From NCBI GenBank assembly GCA_037893225.1, contig JAZGUH010000945.1, positions 496,001 to 560,000 of the forward strand: 64,000 nt of DNA. The letters are read 5' to 3'. This DNA comes from Hippasteria phrygiana. Lineage: Eukaryota; Echinodermata; Asteroidea; Valvatida; Goniasteridae. The position numbers were made by a program, and so were the translations under genes. Below are positions 41,900 to 53,304 of the stretch, piece after piece; within the stretch, counting starts at the first letter, position 1, and every line of letters starts with the position of its first letter. The notes under the pieces were generated by a model that saw only the letters and a list, made by a program, of their open reading frames with translations, ran no database searches and had not been told where the DNA came from.

Positions 41900-42320
41900 T
41901 CAAGTGCTCGTCCGGCATTTTGCCCTTGTTAATAACCGCCGGAGAGTGCAACTGAGAAGGCACAGCCGGGGAAGAAAAACCAGAGACAACGAATCCGGAT
42001 GGTAATTTATTGGGGACGGAAACCCAATCAGTAGGCCTATAAATATTAGCTTCGAATGGGGAGGGGCCGGTGAAAGGTTGAGAAAAATAGCCTTCTTATT
42101 GTAAAAATGCCTGAAGAAACCTGTATAGGAAGCAGACGAAAAAATGGTAAGTTTTAGAGGTTGGAGGAAAACCCTAGAATGATATTTTGGGGAAACCCAC
42201 GGAATCAGGCAGTGACTGAAAGCCCAATCCACACGTTAATCTGGCCAGGGTGGGACTCCAACTCAGGCCACCGTGGCTGGAAGGTGAGCAAAGCACCACG
42301 ACCACTGCACTAACTCTGCT
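41900..42320 (-). mobile_element. tRNA-derived SINE (reference copy)
   Basis: Sense is minus. A-box-like TTAGTGCAGTGGT (42301-42313) and B-box-like GAGTTGGAGTCCCA (42251-42264) lie at tRNA spacing. They are followed by a body with GGGTTTCCCC, ATATCATTCTAGGG and TTTTCCTCCAACCTCTAAAA. The body is shared with 37545-37600 and 38654-38760. Its 3' limit is unclear; 41900 is a guess. The 110-codon frame across it is not a gene. Confidence 0.65.
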
Positions 42321-42860
42321 TAAAACCCTTAGGCCTACACTTCCGTTGTGATGTCATCCACCCAAAAACAAGCCTTAGTGGAGACAAAATGAAAACCTTC
42401 AAATGATTTGAGAAAATAACCAAATCTTTCAAATTTTGCAGAGAGTATTACTAAGGCATTCAAAATACTAGTTATTCTTATCCGGGAAGGGGATATAAAG
42501 AGTAGGCGCTAATTCAACTAATTACAAATAAGGCAAGCTCAGATCCCATTAAGTTTACTACGCTGCGTAAAATCCCTGTTGTCCCGTTTATGGTTTTCTT
42601 GCTTATATTTTCAACCACAGATAAAGGTTTACAGGTTTTCTTTCTGCAAATCGTTAAATTGACCTCTTTCATATGCATCAATGATAGCTTGTGCACGGTC
42701 CGGATCAATCAAAAAGACATGAAACAATATTTGTCATCAAAGCCGCTACAGTAATGGTGTAGAATAACAAATGTGGGGATGCTGCGTAGCATGCACTGTA
42801 GAGCATTGACAATATATATGGTAAAGGTGAAACAGTGCTCACCGGATAGTTTTACCCGAG
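42321..42860. other. No recognisable feature
   Basis: A/T-rich sequence, no motif-bearing frame. Confidence 0.45.
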
Positions 42861-42890
42861 CTTTCGGTGCAATGCACCTTCTTCAGGGGA
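42861..42890 (-). ncRNA. Hammerhead-like core (candidate)
   Basis: On the minus strand CTGAAGA (42880-42886), one unpaired A, a perfect 5-bp stem GGTGC-ATT-GCACC, then GAAA (42862-42865). This is the conserved half of a hammerhead ribozyme, as carried by Penelope-like elements. I could not find the matching cleavage-site strand with a stem III and NUH, so self-cleavage is not supported. A weaker analogue (GAGAAGATTC...GAAACGTC) lies at about 51095-51125. Confidence 0.35.
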
Positions 42891-43035
42891 ATTATGGCTT
42901 GTATGCGGATTAGAATCTCTGTACAGGACTTGTGGTTCATTATCGCATTTATGGCATTGTCGTCATTAAATCGTCATTCAGTTGTACATACAGATCAAGC
43001 GCATAAAACATGTACGCATTAGGGGCTGGTCAACT

Positions 43036-43131
43036 CAGTCTGAGGTCAACGCGGTCCGAAGTCAATTCGGTCCGAGGGTAACTTCGTCCAAAGTTAACTT
43101 GGTCTCAAGTTAACTCAGTCCAAGATAACCG
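43036..43131 (+). repeat. 16-bp minisatellite, 6 units
   Basis: Six units of exactly 16 bp, for example CAGTCTGAGGTCAACG, CGGTCCGAAGTCAATT, TGGTCTCAAGTTAACT. Single orientation. Confidence 0.85.
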
Positions 43132-43209
43132 GACAAAGGTGACCGGAAAGCAGGGTTATATAATATGGTGTGGGTAGGTATATGCAGAGAACCCCTAAAG
43201 AAGGTAGTG

Positions 43210-43700
43210 TACATGATTGGTCATTGTTGCAATTTTCAGAAAGGGGCGGATTTGGGGGTTAGTATTTTAAAGGAAATATCGTTCCACTGACCTGTTCAAA
43301 GTTTTGCGTTGTTGGATGGCGAAACAAATTATAGAAAAACGGCGCTCGTTTTCAACCGTCGGGCGGATGATACCCTTTAGTCAAGCCGCGCGTGGCTATA
43401 CCTGGACGCGTGACGCACTTTGAATGCCAGCATGTCCGGGGCGCGCCACTCGTCCGGGTAGCCACGCGCGCCTTGACTAAAGGCTACAGGGCAGTTTTCC
43501 AACGATTTCTAGCTGGAAATCGTTGCAAAACGATATACATTTCCACTTTTCTTGACAACGAAAACACACCTGGTGCCATAATTTCACTGGATGATTGAGA
43601 CTACTTTTAACTTACAGTCTAGTAAGGTATTTTGTAATAATTCAGTAAAAAAAATTGGAGGATTACCAATCGTGTACACTACTTTAATTATGCGTATTAG
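43210..43700 (+). repeat. Dispersed repeat R, copy 1
   Basis: Shares with 46085-46515 the blocks GGGTTAGTATTTTA, CTGACCTGTT, GAAGTTTTA/AAAGTTTTG, TCCACTTTTCTTG, ACACACCTGGTGCCAT, ACAGTCTAGTAAGGTATTT and GAGGATTACCAATCGTGTAC. A 110-bp foldback is inserted here at 43374-43483. Identity of the family unknown. Confidence 0.8.
43374..43483. mobile_element. 110-bp foldback inside repeat R
   Basis: CCTTTAGTCAAGCCGCGCGT and CGTGGCTATACC at the left pair with GGGTAGCCACGCGCG and CCTTGACTAAAGG at the right. No target duplication is clear. Confidence 0.75.
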
Positions 43701-44929
43701 AGCCCCCCCCCCCCCCCCCACCATTGCATACATGAACACACTACCCCGGCAGATCATATCACTAATGAACTTTCTTATAACCATGGAAAAATGGCGTAAC
43801 ACTCCAGTAGTTTCTATTATCGTAAAATACAATTTTCTACTAACGTCACGCAGATATAATTCTGGGGAAATATAGATATGTCTATCAATGTGATACTCAA
43901 CATGAACTGCCCGACCTGTGCTGCTTAAGCATGCACATTAGCACAAATATGCGTGTCGATACTTGGCTTGCCATTTTAACCCTTGGGGATATTCGGCTGT
44001 GGAATCTCTATGAATAATACATATCGCAAAAGGAAACGTTAACGGTGATATCTTAAACATTAAAAAGTCCGGTATCTCCAATACTTAACAGCTGTGTTTA
44101 TTCGGAATAATAAGCTGTAGCTATCTCATCGATTATGTTGCATTTTTTTGTATTGGAACTCCAGTGCGTGTATGGGTCTGTGTAAAGTTCGTGCTCGGTA
44201 TGGGACTGTCAGTATCTGTACTGTGCTCTGTTTCGGAAGTTCATATTTGCATGAATTTTACACTTAAAGATGTACAGACGGAGTTTTACCTCCCCAAAAA
44301 TAATTTGTGCTTTAAATTGCTTTATATTTCTTGCAATTTAAAGATATTCACTCTTGATTGCGACATCGAACGAAAACAAAATCCTACCACGTATCGAGTA
44401 ATTACTTTACAGAAAATATAATTATTATTTGCGGCCCTACACAATAGCCTTATTCAGTTTCCGCAGGTAGATCTTTTGGTAGGTTTGAGGCGCGAAATCA
44501 ACTAAAATAAAACGCTCGTTGCAGACGCCCAAACAGAAAGAAGTTTTGTCATTAAAATAGACATACAATTTAAATATTCGTAAGAAAAAATAGGTATAAT
44601 TTGTTGAAGAGCAGGGACAGTTTATTTGAAATATTTTCTGCAGTTAAAAACAGGTTAATGGGCAGTGACGATTACAATTAGAGAATGTTGGGATTACTGT
44701 GGTTTAGGCCGTCTTCAAATTGGACATTTTGTGGCTATTGCTTCGATTTTTGCATTGGCGCTGTACATCTTTTATGAATAGCCCTTGCAGTAGCAAAAAA
44801 TCCACGTTATTTAAGTTGCTTTTAGTTTTACAAGTTGAGTTAAAACGTAATCCAACTCCTGCATGTTCCACGTTTTGTTGCTTAATTTAGCCTCTTTTAT
44901 CAATACTATAATGGAAGGTGTTCGAGTGG
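43701..44929. other. No gene; one C run
   Basis: C run at about 43705-43719 followed by ACCATTGCATACATG. The rest is A/T-rich without motifs. Confidence 0.5.
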
Positions 44930-45185
44930 CCTTTCATCATTTAAATAGTTCCCCTGTCCAAACTTCCAGACACTCTACCCGCCCGGCTGTCTCATAACAT
45001 CCTTTCACTGTTGTTGTTCCAAAGGCTACGATATACACTTCAAGTTTTTCCCTCGTACTGCCTCTCTTTGGAACTCCTTACATGTAACCTGCTTTCCTTC
45101 CACCTGTAATCTTTCACAATTCAAACGAAATGTGAATAGATACCTTCAATTCCCTGTGAATTCTGTATTTTCTGTTTTTTGTAGC
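44930..45185 (+). pseudogene. LINE C-terminal tail (fourth LINE)
   Basis: Frames read CLITSFHCCC, then FFPRTASLWNSLHVTCFPST and CNLSQFKRNVNRYLQ. FFPRTxxLWNSLP is the common C-terminal motif of several LINE families. A shorter copy of the same tail is at 46865-46950. Confidence 0.7.
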
Positions 45186-45407
45186 CCATGCGTCAGCGTT
45201 TTTGATTGCTTTCATTTTGGTGAACCAATCCAGTTTTTGGTAAACCAATCCAGTGCCGTTTTTTACACATGATATTCAGTCACCTTCCTGTAGGAAAAAA
45301 TCATGGTTGTGTTTTTATCAAATACGTCGACCGAATACCGATAAAACAACTGATAACGATATATAAACATGGAACGGTTGGCCTGTTTAGTTCATGGTCA
45401 CAATGCC

Positions 45408-45955
45408 ACGCGCAATATGGGAATCTCGGCGAATTCGGAAATTGCCCAGGGCAAAATGGGGATTCCAAAACTGCGCGGCAAAGTGGGAATGCATTTGTTC
45501 AAGTAACTTTCTGTTACAACAAATCTTACTTAAATATAGGCCTACGTGTGAACATTTAGCGGTGTGGTGGTGGTGGTGGTAGTGGTGGTGGTGGTGGTGG
45601 GGGGGGGGGGGGGGGTGATAATCATCAACAGTTTCCCACATGCGCTGTTACAGTAGCGAAATTTGACAAAGTGGAAATCATTGGTGACTGGCAATATTTC
45701 CAAGGCTAGGCCAATATAGGCGAAGGGAGGGGCTGAAGGTTAGTGATCATCGGCAATACTATTGCGCACTGCTTCCCCTGCGCAAAGTGGGATTATTTGG
45801 GGAATTACACAATATAAACCTATACAGCACCATTCCTACTTTGCTGGGCAGTGGGAAGTAGGAATTCTCACTTTGCGCAGCTTCCCACTATGCGCAGATT
45901 CCCACTTTGCGCTGATTCCCACTACGCAGATTTCCACTTTTCCCACGACAACATC
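45408..45955. mobile_element. Foldback with degenerate ~17-bp arm units
   Basis: On the left (45408-45500) words such as GCGCAATATGGGAAT, GGCAAAATGGGGATTCC and GGCAAAGTGGGAATGC recur. On the right (45860-45955) the inverse forms a clearer 17-bp array (TTCCCACTATGCGCAGA, TTCCCACTTTGCGCTGA). Between them lie a GGT microsatellite and a G run. Same architecture as 37601-38645, more decayed. Confidence 0.55.
45563..45615 (+). repeat. GGT microsatellite and G run
   Basis: About ten GGT units with one AGT, followed by a G run of about 17. Confidence 0.9.
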
Positions 45956-46084
45956 ACGTTTCTCGAGCTGCTTTTCCCGTTCGTCTCATGTCATTCGGTT
46001 GCCGTTCATTTTCCCGTCCGAACACCCTTGTCTTTAGGTCACGCTTGTCCAGCATCCACATAGGCCTACGGTTAAATGTAGTGT

Positions 46085-46515
46085 ACGCCATTTGCTGTTG
46101 CTGTAATTTCAAAAAATAAATGGATTTCTGGGTTAGTATTTTATAGCGTGCCAGCAAATACTGAAACACTGACCTGTTTGAAGTTTTATGTGCATGCTGG
46201 GAAAACCGTAGTCTGCGTAGAGAGAAAAATTCTGTTCTAGTAGTCTGGTTCCCTGACCATACTTTAGACAAATGGAGCAACTTATAGACGTCAGGGAATT
46301 ATCAGGTCGGGGAACTAGACTATTTCCAACGATTGTCGGCCTACAATCGTTGGAAAACGATATAAAATTCCACTTTTCTTGAAAACGACAGCACACCAGG
46401 TGCCATGATTTCACAGGATGCTTGAGACTGCTATTTACTTACAGTCTAGTAAGGTATTTCGTAATAATTCAGTAAAAAAGAATTGAGGATTACCAATCGT
46501 GTACATTACCTTTAA
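46085..46515 (+). repeat. Dispersed repeat R, copy 2
   Basis: Collinear with 43210-43700 (see there). At the position corresponding to the 110-bp foldback in copy 1, this copy carries the 82-bp element 46241-46322 instead. Confidence 0.8.
46241..46322. mobile_element. 82-bp relative of the 15960-16382 element
   Basis: Ends TAGTCTGGTTCCCTGACC and inverse TAGTCTAGTTCCCCGACC. Inner ACGTCAGGGAAT also matches the 16350 region. No 9-bp duplication seen here. Confidence 0.7.
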
Positions 46516-46864
46516 GGTCTAAAGTTGCAAACATCGCAGTCAAGCAAACACATTTCCGATTCATCCCGAAGCAGTGAACCAAATACAAATGATCAGACAT
46601 ACACGACGAAGGACTTCTGAAAAAATATTGATATACGGAGAATTTACAACAGAAAAATCTCACGTAACAAGATCTCAAGGAAAAAATATTGAACTTGAAG
46701 GAAGAATTTTAAAGTGTATGTAAATTCTCGAGCCCAGTTGTACGTAAGCCGCATTATTCTTCTCCATGTGTATGCTTCTTCCAGACCTAGCGAGCTCTAC
46801 GTCTCTACGAACTGCACGAAGATTCAACAGCGGAGTATCGTGTGTTTAGCAAACCAAACCAAAC

Positions 46865-46950
46865 CTAAATCCCATGTTTAAACTTTCAGGCACTCTACTC
46901 GCCTGGCTGTCTCATCGCATCCTTTCATTGTTGTTCCAAAGGCTGTGAGC
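46865..46950 (+). pseudogene. LINE tail, second short copy
   Basis: AAACTTTCAGGCACTCTACTC, GGCTGTCTCATCGCATCCTT and GTTGTTCCAAAGGCTG match 44955-45030 with about 10 substitutions. Too short to translate usefully. Confidence 0.6.
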
Positions 46951-47179
46951 AGAACTTTGCAAATCATGCGATATTATTGTTAAATCCTGTGCGACGATGT
47001 TACTTCTACGTGCATCAAGATTTGTTGTCCACAGTGTCTTTTTTTACAGGCCTCGCGCTTTGTGGGCCTGATGATTTCGGGTTGCAATTATGGAAAAGAT
47101 ATCCACACAATTACTGTACTAAATGAGATAATAATATTCAGGTGTTTCACTAAGTTTTGTGTTAATGAAATATTGAAGC

Positions 47180-47378
47180 TTAAACTGCGCAAAAGGCGCT
47201 GATTTAATGGACCTCCTACAAAGCGCACAATTTTGCTCAGCACAGAAAAGATTTGCTAAGCAAAAGTAGGTTACCAGCCAAAATGCGGCGGGATGTGTAT
47301 AACTTGTGACTGGTTGTCGGCTAACTTTTGCTTAGCGCGAACAATTGTTCAGCAATATTCGCTCCATGAAATTGGGAT
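47180..47378. mobile_element. GGGCCCAATTTC-family MITE, partial copy
   Basis: The right end GCTCCATGAAATTGGGA corresponds to the terminus of 2701-2950. The interior has CTAAGCAAAAGTAGG paired with CTAACTTTTGCTTAGC. The left terminus is lost or strongly diverged. Confidence 0.5.
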
Positions 47379-47383
47379 TTGAG

Positions 47384-47604
47384 TACATGTCGTACCCTTT
47401 GGTAACCAGCAGTTTGGTACATTTCGTACCCTTTAGTACCCAGCAGTTTGTTACATTTCGTACCCTTTGGTAACCAGCAGTTTAATTGTTGGTATATTTC
47501 GTACCCATTGGTACCCAGCAGTTTATTACATTTCGTACCCTTTGATACCCAGCAGTTTGGTACATTTCGTACCCTTTGATACCAAGCAGTTTGGTACCTT
47601 TCGC
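47384..47604 (+). repeat. 34-bp tandem array, about 6.5 units
   Basis: CGTACCC recurs at 47391, 47425, 47459, 47500, 47534 and 47568, a 34-bp period apart from one unit with 7 extra bases. Unit words: TTGGTACATTTCGTACC and CAGCAGT. It begins 6 bp after the 47180-47378 element. Confidence 0.9.
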
Positions 47605-48386
47605 TGACGGCACAAGCTGCTGATGTATATCACATCGATACTGATTTAATTCCCGGTGACAGTCTATGAAACTCATATCATAAAGCAGGGAACATCGTAT
47701 CATCGATCCAACAACAGCAGTTAAAAAATGTGGTCACCGAGACGTTTCATTTCACCCGGGGAAGCAGATGTGCGCTTGGTCGGTCGAGTTATACGCTTTC
47801 ACTCGGTCGGGCAACCCGATACCCTCCACAACCCCGTCCATTAAACCCGCGTGGTGAAGGGTATTTCATTATCACTGATTCGCCTCGATGACTGATGCCC
47901 GCGATTCCATCTCTCCTTGGTGTTTTTGTCTTCCCCGTTTTCTTAAAGATGAGAAAAATCCAAAAGAAGAATCCAAGTGCACATGTGGGGCAGTCATTAG
48001 GGATGTTGACGCGTGATCAGTGTTCCGGTTCGCCTGCTTCCGATCCGGACTTTCCGGTTTGTATTTCAACTCGGACGCATTGTCTTGGAAGAAGAGATCC
48101 CGCTCTCCCCCAAAACACGTGCACCCACCAAGGGGACCCGAAAGCATTGGCACTCGAAACATTAATTACATTTATACGAACAAAGAACAGCTATAGATCT
48201 GCGTTATTAATAAAGCCATCCATGCAGGCACTCGTATATTCCCTGTTAATAAACACCTAGTACCAACCAGTCTGTTGTTGCTATTAAGTCGTGGTTGACA
48301 GTAACCACCAGCTGGTCAATCTCATGCAACCATAGCCCAGGCTATTTTTGTATAGGCAACTATGACCTCTTAAAGGTATCATGTCA
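47605..48386. other. No recognisable feature
   Basis: Two overlapping frames of about 100-120 codons in opposite directions (47872-48260). Neither has a motif, signal peptide or plausible start context. Confidence 0.4.
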
Positions 48387-48912
48387 GGCCAAGTAAAAAA
48401 AAAAAACAGTTGATCGTCGGATTCTTTTAAAAAGAGGAGGATGAGGGCATTTTTATTTGCTATTTGTTATTTTTTTCCAAAATGGCCGCCAAGCATTTAA
48501 ATTCAAAATCGTCGCAAAATGTTCAGTTTAAAATTACCGCCATATTTTAATTACCTATTCTACTAGTAAGTTGAGCCAAAATGTCCATGTTAAACAGTGT
48601 TCTATGTATTTATTAAAAGACCCAATTGTTTATGCATGTTTTTTTCAATTGCATTTTCATTTAAACAAAATTCAGTTCGCCATCGCGAATGCCAGTAAAC
48701 TACCGCACTCGTTGGCTTTGTAAACTGAGTCTAAAATATCGGGAAATGAAATCAATCATCGAAAGAATGGTGCCAAGATAAAGCGAAATACATGAACAAT
48801 CTAGCGTTTTTGGAGGGAAAAAATAGCAAATAAAAAGAAAAAAGGATGCAGCTTCAAAAATGGATGCGGGCGGGGACGATCAACTGGTGTTTTATTTTAT
48901 TTTTGCTTGGCG
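48387..48912 (+). mobile_element. Harbinger-like MITE, copy D
   Basis: Starts GGCCAAGTAAAAAAAAAAAA after TCA and ends TTTTTGCTTGGCG before TAA. Has GGGCGGGGACGATCAAC subterminally and an inner TTGATCGTCGGATTC on the left. Longest copy (about 526 bp) with extra internal A/T-rich sequence. Confidence 0.65.
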
Positions 48913-48944
48913 TAATGGGACCTGAATACATTGTAGGGTAGCTG

Positions 48945-49313
48945 CATTAGTCGGACACTCGATAGAAGTGACATTTAATTGATTGTGCACGAACCATCGG
49001 TACTCGTGTACAAATCAGAATGAGCCAATAAGGTTTGTGCACTGACGGATGTAGAGAGTATACAATCACATACGATCTCCGCCCATGGCAGCGATCAAGC
49101 TCCAGGATTACGTAACTTTAGATAAACAGCATCTAAAGTTACGTAATCCTGCAGCTTGGTCGCTGCCATGGGCGGGTATCGTAGGTGATTGTATACTCTC
49201 TTTTGGCTACATCCGCCAGTGCACAAACCATTGGCGCTGTTTCCTTATTGGCTCATTCTGATGTGTACACGAAACAATTAAATGTCACTTCTATCGAGAG
49301 TGTCCGAGTAATG
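48945..49313. mobile_element. 369-bp foldback
   Basis: Starts CATTAGTCGGACACTCGATA; the inverse of the end reads CATTACTCGGACACTCTCGA. Arms of about 175 bp pair closely up to a 6-nt loop (AAACAG near 49122). The innermost arms GGATTACGTAACTTTAGAT and its inverse are near perfect. No coding, no target duplication recognised. 32 bp from copy D. Confidence 0.85.
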
Positions 49314-49873
49314 TTCCTGCCACATTTCCATAACTTTCCATCTCCTTTGTGGCAATTAATTCTCGTGAAAAAGGTCAACATTTTTTTTTAAGTAATTCTT
49401 TTTACAATCATGAGTCAACGCATGGTGTCATCCAAGTCACTATAGCGGTGTCTCTAAATAGTTTTGTTTACACATACATATCAAGCTTTTCTACATTTTC
49501 ATGGAGTAGATCCCATTTTGAGTTGATTTTAACGTCAAGCAGATTCTTTTCCCCATAATTAGTGGCCAGTATTTTTTCAGAACTTTGTTGTGGGTTATTT
49601 TGAAGGGATAAATTGTTTACTGTTCTTGTGCTCTTTTGACAACTAGTGCCTTGTATTACCAAACTTTCATAAACTGATAAAAGGATTTTGATTTCCTAAA
49701 AATCGGAAAACACCACCTTCTTTTCAGTTCCAATGAAAACACGCATTTAGTTCATGGTTGTATTTTTGTAACACGTGGTTATATGAGTGAGAACAAGTTG
49801 ACTGGAATCTTTCACAAGTTTTCTTCCAGTCACGTTTAATTCTTTTTAGTAATAACACAGTAATCTGTATGAA

Positions 49874-50130
49874 CAGGCGCGGATCCAAGGAGGTGGCAGC
49901 GGGGGCACGTTCCCCCCATGAAATTCTGACAAAAAGACCGAGGCGGGGAGCGGTAACCGGCCGCAACCCCCTACATTAAAAGAAAATACTTCATGTAGTA
50001 ATAGGATACAAATAGCCTTTATTTTCTCAAACCCAACAGCACCTTTAACCCCCACCGAGGGGGCGTCACTTCTTGCAACATCCCATTTTGGCTGTGTCAC
50101 CCGCTTCAACAAATCCTGGATCCGCGGCTG
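49874..50130. mobile_element. Inverted-repeat element, GCGCGGATCCA terminus
   Basis: AGGCGCGGATCCAAGG at the left and CCTGGATCCGCGGCTG at the right. The interior has GGGGGCACGTTCCCCCC and GAAGTGACGCCCCC/GGGGGT-type words. A similar end precedes the G run at 26245. Confidence 0.6.
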
Positions 50131-53100
50131 ATGAGGCCCAAAAAGGTTACTTTCATTGCTGAAGTTAAATTTGTCGATACTCCGAGAGGCAGCAGAAGAA
50201 AGCCAAAAAGTAACGAAAATGCAGTTTTACATTTCATTTGGCTTTCTTTAAAAATGTAGCATTTGACATTGGGTATTATTTGATCAGTACGGGGAGAAAT
50301 GTGAGTATACAGAAAAAAATACACCGACACTATTGTCTTAGGTGAGACCTAATAATGTGGCTTTTATTGCTGAAATAGAATCTAACTATAATCGAGAGTG
50401 GAAAGGGAGATAGTAACATAAACACAAAATTTGCCCAAAATACAGTTGCTATATTTCGTTTGCTTTCTTTTAAGATGTATAGTACGGTATTTCAGGGTTG
50501 TAAATAGTTGCTTTTTGATGATATGAACACTGAATGAATACAAAGAATACGTTACTTGCAGTCACGCTTATTTTCGATTACACTACAACACAGTTTCACA
50601 AGTTGTTAAATTCCCCTTTAAAAGATGTAATTCCCACTATAAGAAACCGCGTTATGATATAGAGATGTTTTTGATAGCCATTTTTCAACGACAGGAAATG
50701 CAGAGTCCTTGAACCTAGTGTTACTTTGACCTATATCGAGTGTTTTAAACGATCGCATGGAGGGGCGATGACCTGGAAATTGGAATGTTCTCGCATATTC
50801 AAAATCATCCAGGCGTTGACAGTATAAATTCATGTACAAAAAGCTTTAATGTCAGTGGTGGTGTTCTCTCTATAATCTATTGGTTTTGTTCACTTCACTG
50901 TATTATACTAGATAATTGTTAATTTTCAGTATTTTTTCTATAGCATTTAATTCTAAATGGGAGCCTCAAAGAATATATGGTATTATACCGTAAGAAATTA
51001 TAGAATATAATTACAGAATATAATTTGCAACATGTACAACTATATGTAGACACAAGAATAATAAAGGTTCGAGAAAGCCTTTTACTCGAAGGCTTTGAGA
51101 AGATTCTGTCGGGGTTGAAACGTCAGGCCCTCCTATAGATATGTATCTATAATGAAAATTTGGCATTTAATGATAAAGTTGAAATGATTCGCAGTTCTAA
51201 TCAAAACAAATGGATACAACACATGGAATTGTCACTCTCAATGTTCACCCCCCCCCCTTTTTAAATAAAAGGGCACAATATTAATCATTTTCAACGTGGC
51301 CCCACTTGGCTGATCAAAAATGTACGTTTTTACACAAAATTTCGAACGTGGTGAATATGGGCCGTGTGATTTCATTAAGTGTGGACAGTAATCCACCAAA
51401 GAAAAAAATGAAGATGAGACTTGTAGCCAACTCTATTGCGCGGTGCAATAATAAAATTTCATTTGCCCATAATATGCACGTGAGTTGACAATGCTACGAT
51501 GGGCCAAAAAGAGATTAAAACGTTCCACTGTCGGAAATTATGGCAGACATATACTGGTATAGTATTAAGTGCCTCTACAGGTAAAGATAATTTAATTGCT
51601 TTTCCTCATTAAAACTAGGTGTAATACGAATATGCACGCACGGGAAATAATAAACGAGGCCCCGGCTACAATGGATTTTTTTGTTCAGGGGGAGAACGCT
51701 TAAGTAGGATAGAATTACTTGATTCTATTTTCGTTTTAACTTGCCGTCCAAGTTTAGTCGGTAGTACTTTCTAACCTATTTTATCTGCTTTTATATATTA
51801 CAATAATTACAGTTCGGCTCCCGTTGTCGCCCATTCTAAAAAAAATCGTACGATGCGAATGTTCAGGTTTACATATAGACCTTTTACACGTGTCGTACTG
51901 GACCGCATAGTGTAGCCAATGAAGTGATTGTTCAAGTAAACAAGTCAAGCTTGCTGCGTGCGTGCAAGTGGTTTAACCTGCCCCGTTTGATACATGTGAT
52001 ACATTCGTCCTAAGGCGGTCCACACGTGGTGCTTTTGTTTACGTTGCTTACGTTATGTCTATGATCAACAGTTTTACCGTCAACAAGGATAAGGAACAGA
52101 ACATGAGTGTCAAATACATGTACCAATTGGAGATTTGAAAAAGTGACAAAAATTCTATATCAACGTGTATAACCTTGTATTTGTGGGAGAGATTCCACTG
52201 TAGACATTTATTCACAATGAATGCCCAAATTTGCGAAAAACCTCCTGAATCTTAAATTTTTCATAATGAATTTCTATCCTTTAAATTGTTAGTAGTGGCC
52301 ACGATGTCATTTTGTATTTAAAATAATTTCAAGTCACTGCCTTTCGCGACGAAATTTCATAAAATGCCATGCGTAAGCAATACTTTGTTTCTATTTTATC
52401 CTTTAAACTTATACAAAAGCCATAAATTGCAACTTTAATATAGAACGGAACGCAACGCAACGGAACGGAACTGAACAGAAATCATGTTTTGTTAATGTTT
52501 CCATCAGTTTAGTCGTAGTATCTTTATGAATGGTATAGTGTATATGTACACATGGTGTTAATTAAACACCAATGGTTTTTGGGAGTGTTGGGATGTGCCT
52601 TATAGCACTACTCGATATCTGTATATTAATCACTGATAAGTGCATTTGGTCAACCACACCGTCAGGGATGTGTGACCCGCAATAGTTCAAGAAACCCCAA
52701 GCGCGCCGGCTGGCTGTATAAGGTCAAACTCCCGCGCAGTCCTCCTGGGAAATGTCGTGTCCTCATCCATCCTTCGTATCATCATCATCATCGCTTTCAT
52801 CCCCGACCTCCCTCTCCTCATCTCCAAATCCAATTTCTCATCGCAAACATCAAGACGTTTGTCCGCGCTCATTTAGGGCGGACGTGTCATCTCTGTGACG
52901 CTAGATGCCCTCGTACGGCAGTTCCTTGGTGCCTCTCTGCCCTGCTGGGGCCCTTTCCCCGTTCTTTCATCCCGGCACGTGCGGGTATTAAAGTAGGCGC
53001 TAAATGACAGCGTTCACGCGCAGCTAGAGCTGTTCAGACTTGCAATCAGTCAGGTTGTAAATGAGGTTTTGGCAACACCATTTGAATTGGGGGTGGGCAG

Positions 53101-53304
53101 TTCACCTTTAAGTTATTATTCAGCACTGACAAGTTAGAGCCGGCATGAGAAGAGAAGCTTTTAAAATTCCTCGATCAAGTGATTTATTGTTTCGTCTTAT
53201 ACCGATTTTCGAAAATGTTAGAATGGATTGTTACAATTATACAAGGATATGGAAAACCTGGAGACTCTACGAGATTAAACGCTGTCTTAAATCTCAAGTA
53301 TAGA
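50131..53304. other. No gene recognised in 3.2 kb
   Basis: Only a C9 run (51248), a possible Penelope-like hammerhead fragment near 51095-51125, a GGAAC/GCAAC microsatellite (52444-52478) and an ATC microsatellite (52783-52796) were noted. The G/C-richer 52660-53000 stretch has a 111-codon frame without motifs. Confidence 0.5.

Noticed and set aside
47872..48260. Opposed frames of 96 and 121 codons
   Set aside because: Mutually overlapping, no conserved motif and no signal or membrane segment that could support either.
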